Virus record (IMG/VR): IMGVR_UViG_3300044611_000330
Span: 1-28,069 of that record
Length of the DNA: 28,069 nt
DNA from: a virus
Strand: one strand, 5' to 3'
Of the stretch, positions 20,208 to 28,069 are shown one piece after another. Numbering within the stretch: position 1 is the first letter of the stretch; each line of letters starts with the position of its first letter. The translations under genes were made by a program, and so were the position numbers. The notes beneath the pieces are model-generated. The model saw nothing but the letters and a program-made list of their open reading frames with translations, made no database searches and was not told where the DNA came from.

Positions 20208-20815
20208 TATACCGCCAAGCCGTTGTTCTTGCGTAGGGGGCGCAGCAGTGCCTCTACATCGGCATCTAATTTGGCAGCCAAACGCACTGTTCCTAAATCT
20301 GTATTTCCAGCAATTCCAAATGGTGACTGGTTACGAAGGAACAGGCGAGAGGCTTGAATCTTTGCTGCGGTCTTTACTTCATATGGCACCGCTGACCATC
20401 CAAAAACGCCTTTAACCCTTATGGATTGAGGCAGGTTAAATGGGAAAACATAAGAGCCGACTGCTAATAAGCGGCTCATCGGCCACCCGCGAGAAGGATT
20501 ATTGACAGGTTCAAACATTGAATCATCTGCAGCCCAAACGGTGCCGTATGTGCGGTCAAAGTTATCATCGGTTGCAATTTCGCTAATGCTTACAAAATCA
20601 TCAACAGGTTGAATGTAGTAATCGGTTGGGGTGTAGTAACGAGTTGCCGGCAATAACTCTGTGCCATCCTTGTAAAAGAAACGGCCACAATAATCATCTA
20701 TCTGGCGTGAAGCGGTAGCAATTGCCATTTCAAGAGCTGCGTTATCAATCGAATCTTCAAGATTGAGTGCATCCTTAACTTCATTTAGGGTTACATACCC
20801 GTTAGTGATCGCCAC
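20207..20815 (-). CDS. Head-tail connector, gp6-like adaptor (202 aa)
   Basis: The helical N terminus (YVTLNEVKDALNLEDSIDNAALEMAIATASRQIDDYCGRFFY) is that of HK97 gp6/lambda-like head completion adaptors, in which a helical bundle sits on the portal. The middle beta part (TRYYTPTDYYIQPVDDFVSISEIATDD) and the C-terminal helices (VKTAAKIQASRLFLRN...LDADVEALLRPLRKNNGLAV) also fit. GTG 20815 is the start, with GAGAACC upstream. The next gene downstream is the tail terminator, so it bridges head and tail. Confidence 0.78.
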   Translation of the reverse strand: MAITNGYVTLNEVKDALNLEDSIDNAALEMAIATASRQIDDYCGRFFYKDGTELLPATRYYTPTDYYIQPVDDFVSISEIATDDNFDRTYGTVWAADDSMFEPVNNPSRGWPMSRLLAVGSYVFPFNLPQSIRVKGVFGWSAVPYEVKTAAKIQASRLFLRNQSPFGIAGNTDLGTVRLAAKLDADVEALLRPLRKNNGLAV

Positions 20816-20927
20816 GCGTGGTTCTCGTTTCTACTTTGGGAAGCATTGCGCGTTCCAATTGTGGAACGGCGGTAGCGGTTTCCTTTAATTTTACCTTAAT
20901 TCTTAAAATTCTTTTTATGCGTTCCAT
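20802..20927 (-). CDS. Possible basic mini-protein (41 aa)
   Basis: This short frame starts at ATG 20927 overlapping the glycosyltransferase end and stops at 20802-20804 inside the connector start. It encodes MERIKRILRIKVKLKETATAVPQL..., strongly basic at the N terminus. There is no other gene in the interval between the two neighbours, and the overlap fits the operon style, but no RBS is evident and the family is unknown. Confidence 0.35.
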   Translation of the reverse strand: MERIKRILRIKVKLKETATAVPQLERAMLPKVETRTTRGDH

Positions 20928-21592
20928 ATATCGTGCTGCCTATCATCTAACCAATAATTCTTTGAATGAGGCAGTATCGCGCCTGTATGAACATAGATTG
21001 GAAAACCAAGTGAACGAACACGGCGGCAAAATTGCAAATCTTCGCCAATCCATTCACCGTTGATAGGGCCATCCCAAAACCAACACCAATCTTGCCCTTG
21101 GTGTGGGTCGGCATCTGCTCTGATTGCTTCCAAAACGCTGCGGTGAATTAGTAAACATCCAGTGCCAGCAGCATCTACTTGGAAAACTGAATTTTTATCG
21201 TACTTGTTAAGTGGCAAAAAGCCTTCAGGAGCATCTTGAAAAATTGTTGGTACTGGTTGCGGGTATGGATAACCCGTTTCAAAACTAGCAAATACCAAAC
21301 CTGCTACAACTGGGCGTTCTTTATCGTGTGCAGTTTCAATTAACTTATCAAATGCTTCAACGGATAGTTGCTCATCTGAATCCATCATTAGTAGCCAATC
21401 GGATTTAGTTTCTAAGAATTGCTTAACTAACCGATTGCGTTGCTTTGAAAGTAAACCTGAACCCTTGATGCGAATAAACGGACCAAGGCGTGCTGATCTT
21501 GATTGAGCAACTTGAATTAAACTAAATGCGAACCCGCCATTAACGGTTCCTGGGTCGCAACTGCCGATTGAAACTTTATGTGCTGATTTCAT
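20915..21592 (-). CDS. GT2-like glycosyltransferase in the head module (225 aa)
   Basis: The GT-A signature is visible: KVSIGSCDPGTVNGGFAFSL as the donor-binding start, WLLMMDSDEQLSVEAF with Asp71-x-Asp73 as metal ligands, AAGTGCLLIHRSVL, and GEWIGEDLQFCRRVRSLGFPIYVHTG with the catalytic-type ED pair. It is placed between the major capsid and the head-tail connector, following a terminator hairpin. Likely it decorates a virion protein or modifies a host or phage polymer. The acceptor is unknown. Confidence 0.82.
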   Translation of the reverse strand: MKSAHKVSIGSCDPGTVNGGFAFSLIQVAQSRSARLGPFIRIKGSGLLSKQRNRLVKQFLETKSDWLLMMDSDEQLSVEAFDKLIETAHDKERPVVAGLVFASFETGYPYPQPVPTIFQDAPEGFLPLNKYDKNSVFQVDAAGTGCLLIHRSVLEAIRADADPHQGQDWCWFWDGPINGEWIGEDLQFCRRVRSLGFPIYVHTGAILPHSKNYWLDDRQHDIWNA

Positions 21593-21616
21593 AGATTCCC
21601 CCGAATCATTTAAGAA

Positions 21617-21658
21617 GTAAGAGGCGGGTTAGCCGGGGGAGAAAAACCCGCCTCTTAC
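21617..21658. terminator. Hairpin between capsid and glycosyltransferase genes
   Basis: A perfect 14-base-pair stem, GTAAGAGGCGGGTT (21617-21630) with its complement (21645-21658), encloses a 14-base loop. In the leftward transcript it falls 18 bases after the capsid stop codon. Its trailing bases are only mildly U-rich, so partial termination is likelier than a full stop, raising capsid mRNA over downstream genes. Confidence 0.7.
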
Positions 21659-21675
21659 AATTTGTTAACTTTGGA

Positions 21676-23028
21676 TTAGAAAGTTGGAGCTACTAAACCA
21701 GTACCGCTAATGATTGAAGCGGCCTTTGGATAACGCTCAGCAGAGAAAGCACCAAATCCGTAAACAACGGACTTGATTGTGAGAGTTGAGGCACCTGTTG
21801 CATCAAATGACAATGCAAATGGTGAACCTGGTTGCTCCCATAGGTGCATTTCAGGTGCTGCTACGCAATAGATTTCATCCTGATTTGTTGCTGCGCCGTA
21901 AGCGGTTCCAACATTTGCATCAGAAATGATTGGCAAGCCAAGCATTTGATAGCCAGTGTTTGCATAAGCTGCAACGCCTGCGCCTACACCTGATGCGTTC
22001 ATTGGACCGTTAGCAGTTGGAACTACTAATGGGCGGCCTGAAGTATCAACTGCTGCTAACAAAAATGCTAGGCGGCGTGGGTGCATAATCCAGTGTGTAG
22101 GTGTTTCAAACACATTTGACTGAATTTGCTGAATTGCATCAGCTAGTTTTGGATATAGCAACGCAACTGTTGGTGTTGTTGCTGTGAATGTAATTGCGTT
22201 TCCACCTGAAGCGCGGATTCCCTTGAACTGGCCGTTTGAGCCTGTTCCGTTTAGAACCTGAGCATCAACTGTTGTGTGCCAAGAACGGATTAGGTCAGCA
22301 ACAACGAATGTGTCAATGCCTGTTCCGCGCTCAATTGCCTGGCGTGATAGGTCCTGCTGTCCAGCGATTGTGCGTACTGGAATTGATAGCAGTGTGTCAT
22401 CGGCATCAGTTTCTGAAACTGCAGTGTTCTGAGTTTCTTGAACTGCTGTTGATGTGCCTGTGGTCATACGGCTAATTTCTAGCGACATACCGGCGGCTGG
22501 AAGTGTGTGCTTTGCAGTTGCGAAATCTGCAGTTGGTCGGCCAGCGCGTGCAAATGGTGCAGCAAGGTCAACTAAGTATTGAGGAACAACTAAACCAGCG
22601 AAGTTTGATGTGTCAACATCGCGGCGCTCGATTGATTCTTCCTTTGTGTGGCGAGCAAGGCGCTCTTGTGCGTTGTAATCTCCGCGAACCTGTGCGTTGA
22701 ATACATCCTTAACGAATGAAACGCCAGCATCAGGTGAGTATGTGCGAGCTTCGCGAGTAACTGTTGCGCCGCCTACCTTTGGTGTGATTACTGCTGCAAC
22801 TGATGAGCGCATTTCTGCAACCTTTGCATCTGCTGCTGCCTGTGTTGTGAACTTTTCGATTTTTGCATCTAGTGCGCGTGCTTCTTCTACAAGAGCATCA
22901 ACCTTATCGGTTTCCTCTGCAGTAAGGTCGGTGCGAGATTCTGCGGCTACTGCCTCAAGAACTGCATCCATTTCTGCCTTAACTGCATCACGGCGCTCAA
23001 GAGCAACATCAAGATATGACTTTGACAT
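21676..23028 (-). CDS. HK97-type major capsid protein (450 aa)
   Basis: ATG 23028 follows GGAGAAATA and is preferred over the earlier in-frame start at 23070. The N-terminal about 95 residues form a charged coiled-coil delta domain (DVALERRDAVKAEMDAVLEAVAAESRTDLTAEETDKVDALVEEARALDAKIEKF) removed by the prohead protease. Then comes the HK97 core: SFVKDVFNAQVRGDY, VVPQYLVDLAAPFARAGRPTADF, HWIMHPRRLAFLLAAVDTSGRPL, LGLPIISDANVG and SFALS/FDATG followed by a YGFGAFSAERYP ending. The protease and portal lie directly upstream. It builds the icosahedral shell. Confidence 0.93.
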   Translation of the reverse strand: MSKSYLDVALERRDAVKAEMDAVLEAVAAESRTDLTAEETDKVDALVEEARALDAKIEKFTTQAAADAKVAEMRSSVAAVITPKVGGATVTREARTYSPDAGVSFVKDVFNAQVRGDYNAQERLARHTKEESIERRDVDTSNFAGLVVPQYLVDLAAPFARAGRPTADFATAKHTLPAAGMSLEISRMTTGTSTAVQETQNTAVSETDADDTLLSIPVRTIAGQQDLSRQAIERGTGIDTFVVADLIRSWHTTVDAQVLNGTGSNGQFKGIRASGGNAITFTATTPTVALLYPKLADAIQQIQSNVFETPTHWIMHPRRLAFLLAAVDTSGRPLVVPTANGPMNASGVGAGVAAYANTGYQMLGLPIISDANVGTAYGAATNQDEIYCVAAPEMHLWEQPGSPFALSFDATGASTLTIKSVVYGFGAFSAERYPKAASIISGTGLVAPTF

Positions 23029-23139
23029 TATTTCTCCAATGAGTTTGTAATTGTTTTGAGGTGGTGGCAATGCTCTCCACGGCGCTTTTAGGGTGTGGGA
23101 TTTGCTCCGACTTCGATCTGCTACTTGTGCAGCAGAAAC

Positions 23140-24084
23140 TTATTTTGTGTTATTGATAATTGCTTTGGCTAAGCGCAGTGAAATTGAACGCGCTGGCACA
23201 TCGGTTGGCTCTAACTCAACTTCAGGTTCTTCAACTTCAACAGTTGGGGTTAGTGTGTTTAATCCAAGCAAAACTTCAAGCATTGTTTTTCCTTCTTCAA
23301 GGCTGTCATAAGAATCAGATACCTTTTCAAGAATTGAATTGATAACAAGAGTTGATTCGCCATCTAATGCGCGACCTTCTTTAATTGCTTCCATTGCGTT
23401 TTTGATTGCCTCTCTTGCTTCAACTGAGGTGGTTGGGTAGGCCGGATAAGTAACCACGCTAACATCGCCATCGGCCAATGAAACTTCGGTAAGCGTACGA
23501 GTTGAGCGATCTTCGCTCCACTTTTGGCGAATCACACGAAAAGCAAAACTCATTTGGTCAACATCTCCGCGCTCAACTAATTTGTAAAGGTCGCGCCCCT
23601 CGCTAGTGTCTGCAATAACTGCATCCATAAACAAGCCGCGATCATCTTCAGTAAGGGTCAAAGTGCCATTCTTTGTGCGAGCTAATGGCAAACCTTCGTG
23701 ATTGATAAGCAAACGAACATCAGGTGTTTCGCTTAATGTTTTACGGAAAGCGCCGGGGGCGATAGTTTCCTTAAATGGTAGGGGAACGCTTGCATCATTG
23801 AACACTGCTGCGTAACCACGCAACCGCATTGTTCCATCATCTGCTTGGCGTGCTTCAACATCTTGAACCGTAAATGTACGGCGTTCAATTTCTTTCACTT
23901 TGCTCCTTGAGTTAACTTCCCCGCCTGGTTCCATATCTTCAGAGATTGAAACTGCAACCATTTGATCTATTGCATCTTGCTTATTATCGTGACACGCAAG
24001 CGTTGTATAAGAACCATCTGTTTCTTGCTTTACTGTTGCCCATCCTGAACAATCAGCTTGTTTATTACTAATAAAGTAAGGCAT
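23140..24084 (-). CDS. Prohead protease, HK97/U35 family, with extra N-terminal domain (314 aa)
   Basis: The protease core (about residues 68-225) opens RRTFTVQDVEARQADDGTMRLRGYAAVFNDAS, has the catalytic His129 in LLINHEGLPLARTKNGTL and Ser179 in DQMSFAFRV, and the LADGDVSVVTYPAYPTT loop. It processes the capsid delta domain inside the prohead. The first about 50 residues (MPYFISNKQADCSGWATVKQETDGSYTTLACHDNKQDAIDQMVAVSISED) form a separate small domain with Cys12 and Cys31 that HK97 gp4 lacks. The C terminus is acidic and may bind the scaffold. It overlaps the portal stop by one base. Confidence 0.9.
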   Translation of the reverse strand: MPYFISNKQADCSGWATVKQETDGSYTTLACHDNKQDAIDQMVAVSISEDMEPGGEVNSRSKVKEIERRTFTVQDVEARQADDGTMRLRGYAAVFNDASVPLPFKETIAPGAFRKTLSETPDVRLLINHEGLPLARTKNGTLTLTEDDRGLFMDAVIADTSEGRDLYKLVERGDVDQMSFAFRVIRQKWSEDRSTRTLTEVSLADGDVSVVTYPAYPTTSVEAREAIKNAMEAIKEGRALDGESTLVINSILEKVSDSYDSLEEGKTMLEVLLGLNTLTPTVEVEEPEVELEPTDVPARSISLRLAKAIINNTK

Positions 24085-25478
24085 TACTGAACCTCATAAA
24101 CTGCAGTTGGGTCGGTTGGGTCAATTGTTGAAATCTGTTGTAACTGACTTGATGGAACGCCAGTGTGTTTCATATCAGGCAAGCCAACTGCCTTTGTAAC
24201 CGCTGCAGGGTCAAAGCCGACTTGAATCAATGCAGCAGCAATTTCGGTGCGTAGCTTGAGGCCAACATCTTTAGCATCTGAAGCATCAATGTTTTGCAAT
24301 GGAACGCGGTATTGGTCACCATCTTCAATCGGTGCCATATCTTCGTAAGCGTGAACATCGTTGAGTGAAAGGAAACCTTCGCGTAATCCCTTAGTGTAAG
24401 CATCATAACGCTCAAGAGTTGTGCCACGAAGTAGCGCATCAAGGTTGAATCGAATAAAACCATCAGGCTCAGGCAACAATGTTGAAAGAGATTGTTCAAT
24501 TCGCTCCAAGATTGGGCGCAAAGAGTGTTGAACAAATGAAAGATTTTGCGCTTCAACTGAGGCAAATGACATCGCACCAGCAACAGGGTGACCTAAAAGG
24601 CTAAGCGGAACACGGAAAATGCGAGCAATTTCTTCCACACTAAAACGGCGGGTGTCTAATAACTGCGCATCTTGAGCGTTGATCTGTAGCGGTTGGAAAC
24701 TTGCGCCACCTGAAAGGATGCCAATTTTGCCAGCGCGGTAAGGGCCAGTGTGTGTAAGGTTCCAATCACGGCCAATATCTTGTGCTTGTTCTTCAGTTAA
24801 TTCGCCGGGAACTTCAATTACACCGCCAGGGTTGGCAGCGTTGCCGAAATAAGAGGCGGCATAAACATCTGCTGCCATTGCAGCGCCAAGTGTGGTGCGG
24901 CAGGCACCAATTGGTGAAAGGCCATAACGATCACCAGGCAAACGGAAATCAGGAATGTGTAAAAGTTCTTTGTCTGTTAGGCGTTGCTCATAAACGCCTT
25001 GTGAATCTTTAACCTGCACAAAATAAACCAATGGCTCACCTGGCGCTAGGCGCTCAATGCGAACATTGCGGGGATTCAAAACATAAAGCTCTTGAACATC
25101 GCCCATATCATCGCGCACTGTCAAGATGTAAGCGTTACCTTCAAGTTTGAATGAAGTAACAATTTGCTCATAAAATTCAAGGCGTGTTGTTTCAGGATTT
25201 GGGCGTGACACCCACGCTGGTTGATCGCCATAAATTGTTGAGTATGGCAAGCGGTTACGGCCACGGCGCACATAAGCACCTACTGGCAAAGATGAAACTG
25301 TGTCTGCCAAAAGGCGCACGCAAGAATAAACTGTGGACATTCGAATTGCAGTTTCTGAATCTACAGTTACTCCCGCAAGAGATTGAAATTGGGGGCGGCC
25401 GGGAATCAATGGCTCAACATATTGATTATTGGCTGATCGCTTTGAACCTGACCCCGCCAAACGCTTTGATAAACTCAT
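24084..25478 (-). CDS. Portal protein, HK97 type (464 aa)
   Basis: SLAGVTVDSETAIRMSTVYSCVRLLADTVSSLPVGAYVRRG, then FYEQIVTSFKLEGNAYILTVRDD, YVLNPRNVRIERL, DKELLHIPDFRLPGDRYGLSPIGACRTTLG and FSVEEIARIFRVPLSLLGHPVAGAMSFASVEAQNLSFVQHSLRPILERIEQSL are all landmarks of HK97-type portals. The product forms the dodecameric DNA gate at one head vertex and docks the terminase. Its ATG overlaps the stop of the 46-residue membrane gene by one base. Confidence 0.93.
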   Translation of the reverse strand: MSLSKRLAGSGSKRSANNQYVEPLIPGRPQFQSLAGVTVDSETAIRMSTVYSCVRLLADTVSSLPVGAYVRRGRNRLPYSTIYGDQPAWVSRPNPETTRLEFYEQIVTSFKLEGNAYILTVRDDMGDVQELYVLNPRNVRIERLAPGEPLVYFVQVKDSQGVYEQRLTDKELLHIPDFRLPGDRYGLSPIGACRTTLGAAMAADVYAASYFGNAANPGGVIEVPGELTEEQAQDIGRDWNLTHTGPYRAGKIGILSGGASFQPLQINAQDAQLLDTRRFSVEEIARIFRVPLSLLGHPVAGAMSFASVEAQNLSFVQHSLRPILERIEQSLSTLLPEPDGFIRFNLDALLRGTTLERYDAYTKGLREGFLSLNDVHAYEDMAPIEDGDQYRVPLQNIDASDAKDVGLKLRTEIAAALIQVGFDPAAVTKAVGLPDMKHTGVPSSQLQQISTIDPTDPTAVYEVQ

Positions 25479-25618
25479 TAGTTAGCCTTCTCTGTAATCC
25501 ATACTAGAAAAATACCCGCAACAACTAAAGCAAGTGGAACTGAAATCATCGCAAGCCCTGTTGTAACTAGCGTTACCCCAACAACTTCAACTGCAACTGA
25601 TAAATCAATCTTCTTCAT
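25478..25618 (-). CDS. Membrane mini-protein between terminase and portal (46 aa)
   Basis: A previously easy-to-miss frame of 46 residues: MKKIDLSVAVEVVGVTLVTTGLAMISVPLALVVAGIFLVWITEKAN. Two hydrophobic segments or one long hairpin are expected, with charged ends. GGGAG sits 4 bases before ATG 25618, and the TAA overlaps the portal ATG by one base. Similar tiny membrane genes at this spot occur in some actinophages, though their role is unknown. Confidence 0.7.
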   Translation of the reverse strand: MKKIDLSVAVEVVGVTLVTTGLAMISVPLALVVAGIFLVWITEKAN

Positions 25619-25626
25619 TTTGCTCC

Positions 25627-27150
25627 CTATACCTGAATTGAAAAGAATCTAGCCACTGGTGCAGGTGGTTCAGCCGGTTGTGTTGCGCGGTCATATCCAA
25701 AAATGGAAGCAACGGCGGCATCTACCTTGCGGCGTGAACTTGCTTTGGCAACCATAACTCCGCGAGATGATTGCTTTGTCACGCAGTTTGCAATGTGTCT
25801 AGCAAGTGCGGGGTTTCCATCGTGAGTAAACGATTGGTTCACAACGGCTTCGTAGAATTTTTGCGTGGCGGGAACCATTCGTTCAGCAGAGTTCGGATAG
25901 CTGACAACGGGAAGCCCTGCCTCATCCAATACCATAAAAGTTCGCTGCCAACGGGCGGGGTCAAAGACAATTTCTCTGACACTGAATCTTTCATCTCTGA
26001 AGGTGGCAATGATTGTTTCTTCGACTTCGGCAACGGGAATGTGCCAGTCTTGTTCAGCATCATCTGGCCTTTCCCATAAACCGACAACCATTAAATGCGG
26101 CTTATCGCCACCAAGTAACCACATTACTAAGGCCGTTGAGTCATTTGAAAATGCGCCATCAAAGGCAAGAATTACATCCTCACCAATTTCAGGGTAACGA
26201 TCTTGGTCCTCTAACGCTTCCCAAGCACCTGTTGGCAACCAAGCAACCGAAGTATTTACAAAACAATTAAGGCGCTTGGTTCTAAACTCAGCTTCAGGTG
26301 TTCGCAAAACTGCAGAACGCATTTCATCCAAGTCGGTAATGTCACCAAGGCCAGGGTTTGCTTGAGGCCAAAGTTCTTCGTTGCGGTGATCGCCTTCAGG
26401 CTTCTCAGGTTCCCACCAAGCAAAGAAAAATGATTGATCTTTCTTTTCTTCTTTAATTATTTGCTGCCCGTATTGATAAAGTGAGTAACAAAGAGAATCT
26501 TGACCGTTGCTTTGTGACTTAATGCCCGCAGTTGTAATACCTAAAAGCAAAGAATCTTCACGCGCACCACCGGCAAGTGAAAGCACATTCCACAATTCCC
26601 AACTAGGTTGGGCGTGAACTTCATCAAAGATAACAAGCGGGGAAGGGTTCAAACCTTCTTTTGAATACGCTTCAGCAGAAAGCACTCGGTAAACCGAACC
26701 CTTATCTTTGAATTCAATCGCATCGCGGTAAAGCGTGAACATAGATGAAAGCTCTTCATCCATCTCAATCATTCGCTTGGCGGTGCCAAATACAATTCGC
26801 GCTTGTTCCTTATCGGCTGCGCAAGAATAAATTTCCGAACCGTTACCGCCTAGAGTCAAACCTGCTAAGCCGATTGAAGCGCCAAGTGCTGACTTGCCTG
26901 ACTTACGCGCCATCCCAATCAGGGCGGTGCGATGGCGAAAGCGCCCGTCATCGCGGCGGGCAAGGGCGTGATTTAACAATTCCTTTTGCCAATCGCGCAA
27001 GACAAGCAACTTGCCCGCAGGCGAGCCAACTGAATCTTTAGTTACTCGGCAAACCGCTTCAGTGAAGTTGGCATAGAGTGGGCCATCGCCGCGTTCACGA
27101 TCTTCAATCGGAACAGGCGTGAGCCATTTAGGGGGCCAAGAATTAGTCAC
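25627..27150 (-). CDS. Terminase large subunit (507 aa)
   Basis: The ATPase half has Walker A at residues 79-87 (GMARKSGKS) and Walker B/catalytic Glu at 172-177 (LVIFDE, with VHAQPSWELWN after it), plus the coupling motif GITTAG. The nuclease half begins at Asp331 (ILAFDGAFSNDSTAL) and continues with Asp397 in IVFDPARW and a C-terminal Asp in KVDAAVASIFGYD, the three acidic residues of the RNaseH-like packaging nuclease. It pumps and cuts the genome at the portal. The ATG overlaps the small-subunit stop by 4 bases. Confidence 0.95.
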   Translation of the reverse strand: MTNSWPPKWLTPVPIEDRERGDGPLYANFTEAVCRVTKDSVGSPAGKLLVLRDWQKELLNHALARRDDGRFRHRTALIGMARKSGKSALGASIGLAGLTLGGNGSEIYSCAADKEQARIVFGTAKRMIEMDEELSSMFTLYRDAIEFKDKGSVYRVLSAEAYSKEGLNPSPLVIFDEVHAQPSWELWNVLSLAGGAREDSLLLGITTAGIKSQSNGQDSLCYSLYQYGQQIIKEEKKDQSFFFAWWEPEKPEGDHRNEELWPQANPGLGDITDLDEMRSAVLRTPEAEFRTKRLNCFVNTSVAWLPTGAWEALEDQDRYPEIGEDVILAFDGAFSNDSTALVMWLLGGDKPHLMVVGLWERPDDAEQDWHIPVAEVEETIIATFRDERFSVREIVFDPARWQRTFMVLDEAGLPVVSYPNSAERMVPATQKFYEAVVNQSFTHDGNPALARHIANCVTKQSSRGVMVAKASSRRKVDAAVASIFGYDRATQPAEPPAPVARFFSIQV

Positions 27151-27614
27151 TTAGACTTTTGCTGCTCTAACAACTGGGCTAACTTGCCCTTTGTTGTTAC
27201 TTCAGCAACCCCCAACTTACTGCGATCAACTGGCGTTAAGCCAAGCAATGAAAGCAATTTTACAATGTCATTCTCAACCGTGTTTAACATTCCAAACAAC
27301 GGGTTGGCATAGGCGTAACCCTTGTCGGTAAAAAGCACATAGTCCGTAGCAGCTAGTTTCTCTTTTAGCTCGTACTTCTTATCCATCTTTTCACAAAGTT
27401 CTATAAGCAATTTGGCATCGGTGTTAGCAATCCAAGGTGCCATTGATCGAACATCTGCCCACATCTTTTGACCCGCATCGCTAAGGTGTAACGGCGCATC
27501 GCCTTTGATTGCTGGCAACGCAATCACATTCTTTAGGTCAGGCAATGAACGCTTGCCAGGGTTTCCGTTCTTACGCTTTTGTTCTATCGGCTTTGGTGGT
27601 CTGCCTGCTGTCAT
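27147..27614 (-). CDS. Terminase small subunit, P27-like (155 aa)
   Basis: The opening AGRPPKPIEQKRKNGNPGKRSLP is the signature N terminus of P27-type small terminases, rich in basic residues for DNA contact. The central helices (HLSDAGQKMWADVRSMAPWIANTDAKLLIELCEKMDKKYELKEKL) and the LLSLLGLTPVDRSKLGV motif near the end are also characteristic. It recognises the packaging start site and hands DNA to the large subunit, whose gene it overlaps. Confidence 0.88.
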   Translation of the reverse strand: MTAGRPPKPIEQKRKNGNPGKRSLPDLKNVIALPAIKGDAPLHLSDAGQKMWADVRSMAPWIANTDAKLLIELCEKMDKKYELKEKLAATDYVLFTDKGYAYANPLFGMLNTVENDIVKLLSLLGLTPVDRSKLGVAEVTTKGKLAQLLEQQKSK

Positions 27615-27623
27615 TTGTTCCTC

Positions 27624-28022
27624 TCATAAATCCACCGCCCCCGGTAGATGAACCGCCTGCGCGATTGGTAAAAAGCCAACGGCTTTTTCAACCAACTGCG
27701 CATTGCCAAAATCTGTTGTTGCAGGCATCGGGTGATTTTCCCAAGTGACTTGAACCTTATGCAAGTTGAACGCATAGATTCCCTGCGGTGTTGCGTTGAT
27801 GTAGCAAGGAGCAAAGCCAATTTCATCAGCTCGCTCAACTAGCGCATCAAACTTTTTCTTTTCAATAAGTAAATCTTCATAGTGAGTTCGCCTGCACTTG
27901 AGTTCAATGTGCAGCTTGGCTGCGCTTGATTCGCAATCAAAGCGCGAAAATTGCTTGGCGCTCTTTTTCAAATCAGGCAAAAAACTTTTGCGCAAAATCT
28001 CAAACAGTTCTAATTCGGACAT
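27624..28022 (-). CDS. Possible small PD-(D/E)XK-type nuclease or DNA-packaging accessory (132 aa)
   Basis: ATG 28022 is preferred to a TTG at 28040; GGGGGG lies about 10 bases ahead. The core FDCESSAAKLHIELKCRRTHYEDLLIEKKKFDALVERADEIGFAPCYINATPQGIYAFNLH has an Asp/Glu strand followed by ELK, a long helix and a second beta-hairpin, resembling compact restriction-type nuclease folds. Catalytic assignment is not certain because the first acidic ligand is ambiguous. Located 10 bases upstream of the small terminase, where HNH or related nucleases are common. Confidence 0.55.
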   Translation of the reverse strand: MSELELFEILRKSFLPDLKKSAKQFSRFDCESSAAKLHIELKCRRTHYEDLLIEKKKFDALVERADEIGFAPCYINATPQGIYAFNLHKVQVTWENHPMPATTDFGNAQLVEKAVGFLPIAQAVHLPGAVDL

Positions 28023-28069
28023 TTGGTACAAACCCCCCAAGTTTCATTTCGCGGAAAGATGCGCGGTGA

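Noticed and set aside
23029-23139. Possible promoter or leader before the capsid gene
   Set aside because: A small CTGCT/AGCAG hairpin and a TTGCCA are present, but no convincing -10 at the right spacing.

Overview
This window is a large part of a tailed double-stranded DNA phage genome. The HK97-type head genes, a tape measure, two tail-tube genes and a frameshifted tail-chaperone pair make it a siphovirus. The host is most likely an actinobacterium. A WhiB-type Fe-S regulator (2157-2627) is essentially confined to actinobacteria and their phages, and the proteasome/HslV-like hydrolase (3129-3701) echoes the proteasomes of that phylum. The moderate base composition, far from the high GC of most cultured actinophages, would fit a small-genome freshwater actinobacterium of the acI/Nanopelagicales kind. 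That last step is inference.

Layout. (1) 28022 to 5112, minus strand: one long leftward virion operon. It runs PD-(D/E)XK-like nuclease, small and large terminase, a membrane mini-protein, portal, prohead protease, major capsid, a hairpin terminator, a glycosyltransferase, head-tail connector, tail terminator, two paralogous tail tube proteins, tail chaperones with a -1 frameshift, tape measure, baseplate/hub protein and an S74-type autoprocessed fibre. The lysis group follows (two membrane proteins around an M15 peptidase endolysin). Last come a collagen-like fibre, four small adhesin-like tail genes, and a tail of glycosyltransferase, DUF6378-like and orphan genes. (2) 3852 to 5043, plus strand: a promoter-driven cassette of six tiny genes joined by 1-4 base overlaps. 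It ends in a ribbon-helix-helix protein and then a perfect 17-bp hairpin terminator shared with the opposing operon. (3) 3701 to 114, minus strand: the leftward early/replication block. It holds the proteasome-like hydrolase, a 27-residue membrane peptide, a Holliday-junction-resolvase-like nuclease, WhiB fused to a helix-turn-helix, a lysozyme/transglycosylase-like secreted protein, a YqaJ C-terminal-like protein, a Cas4-like Fe-S exonuclease, a Cys-rich mini-protein and a possible ssDNA-binding protein. A tRNA-like fold lies beyond the last gene.

How it may work together. Region 3 looks like DNA recombination and repair plus host-transcription and proteolysis takeover. Region 2 looks like a regulatory or host-interaction cassette. 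Region 1 makes and releases the virion. The divergent control region 3702-3851 carries two tandem TGTC-NN-GACA dyads across a strong-looking promoter, and the same motif recurs in a second promoter at about 3106-3135. This suggests one regulator acting on both transcription units. No integrase, partition gene or full tRNA is visible. The most unusual elements are the phage-encoded Ntn hydrolase with its catalytic residues intact, the six-gene mini cassette with its operator array, the WhiB-HTH fusion and the possible ATC start of the transglycosylase-like gene.
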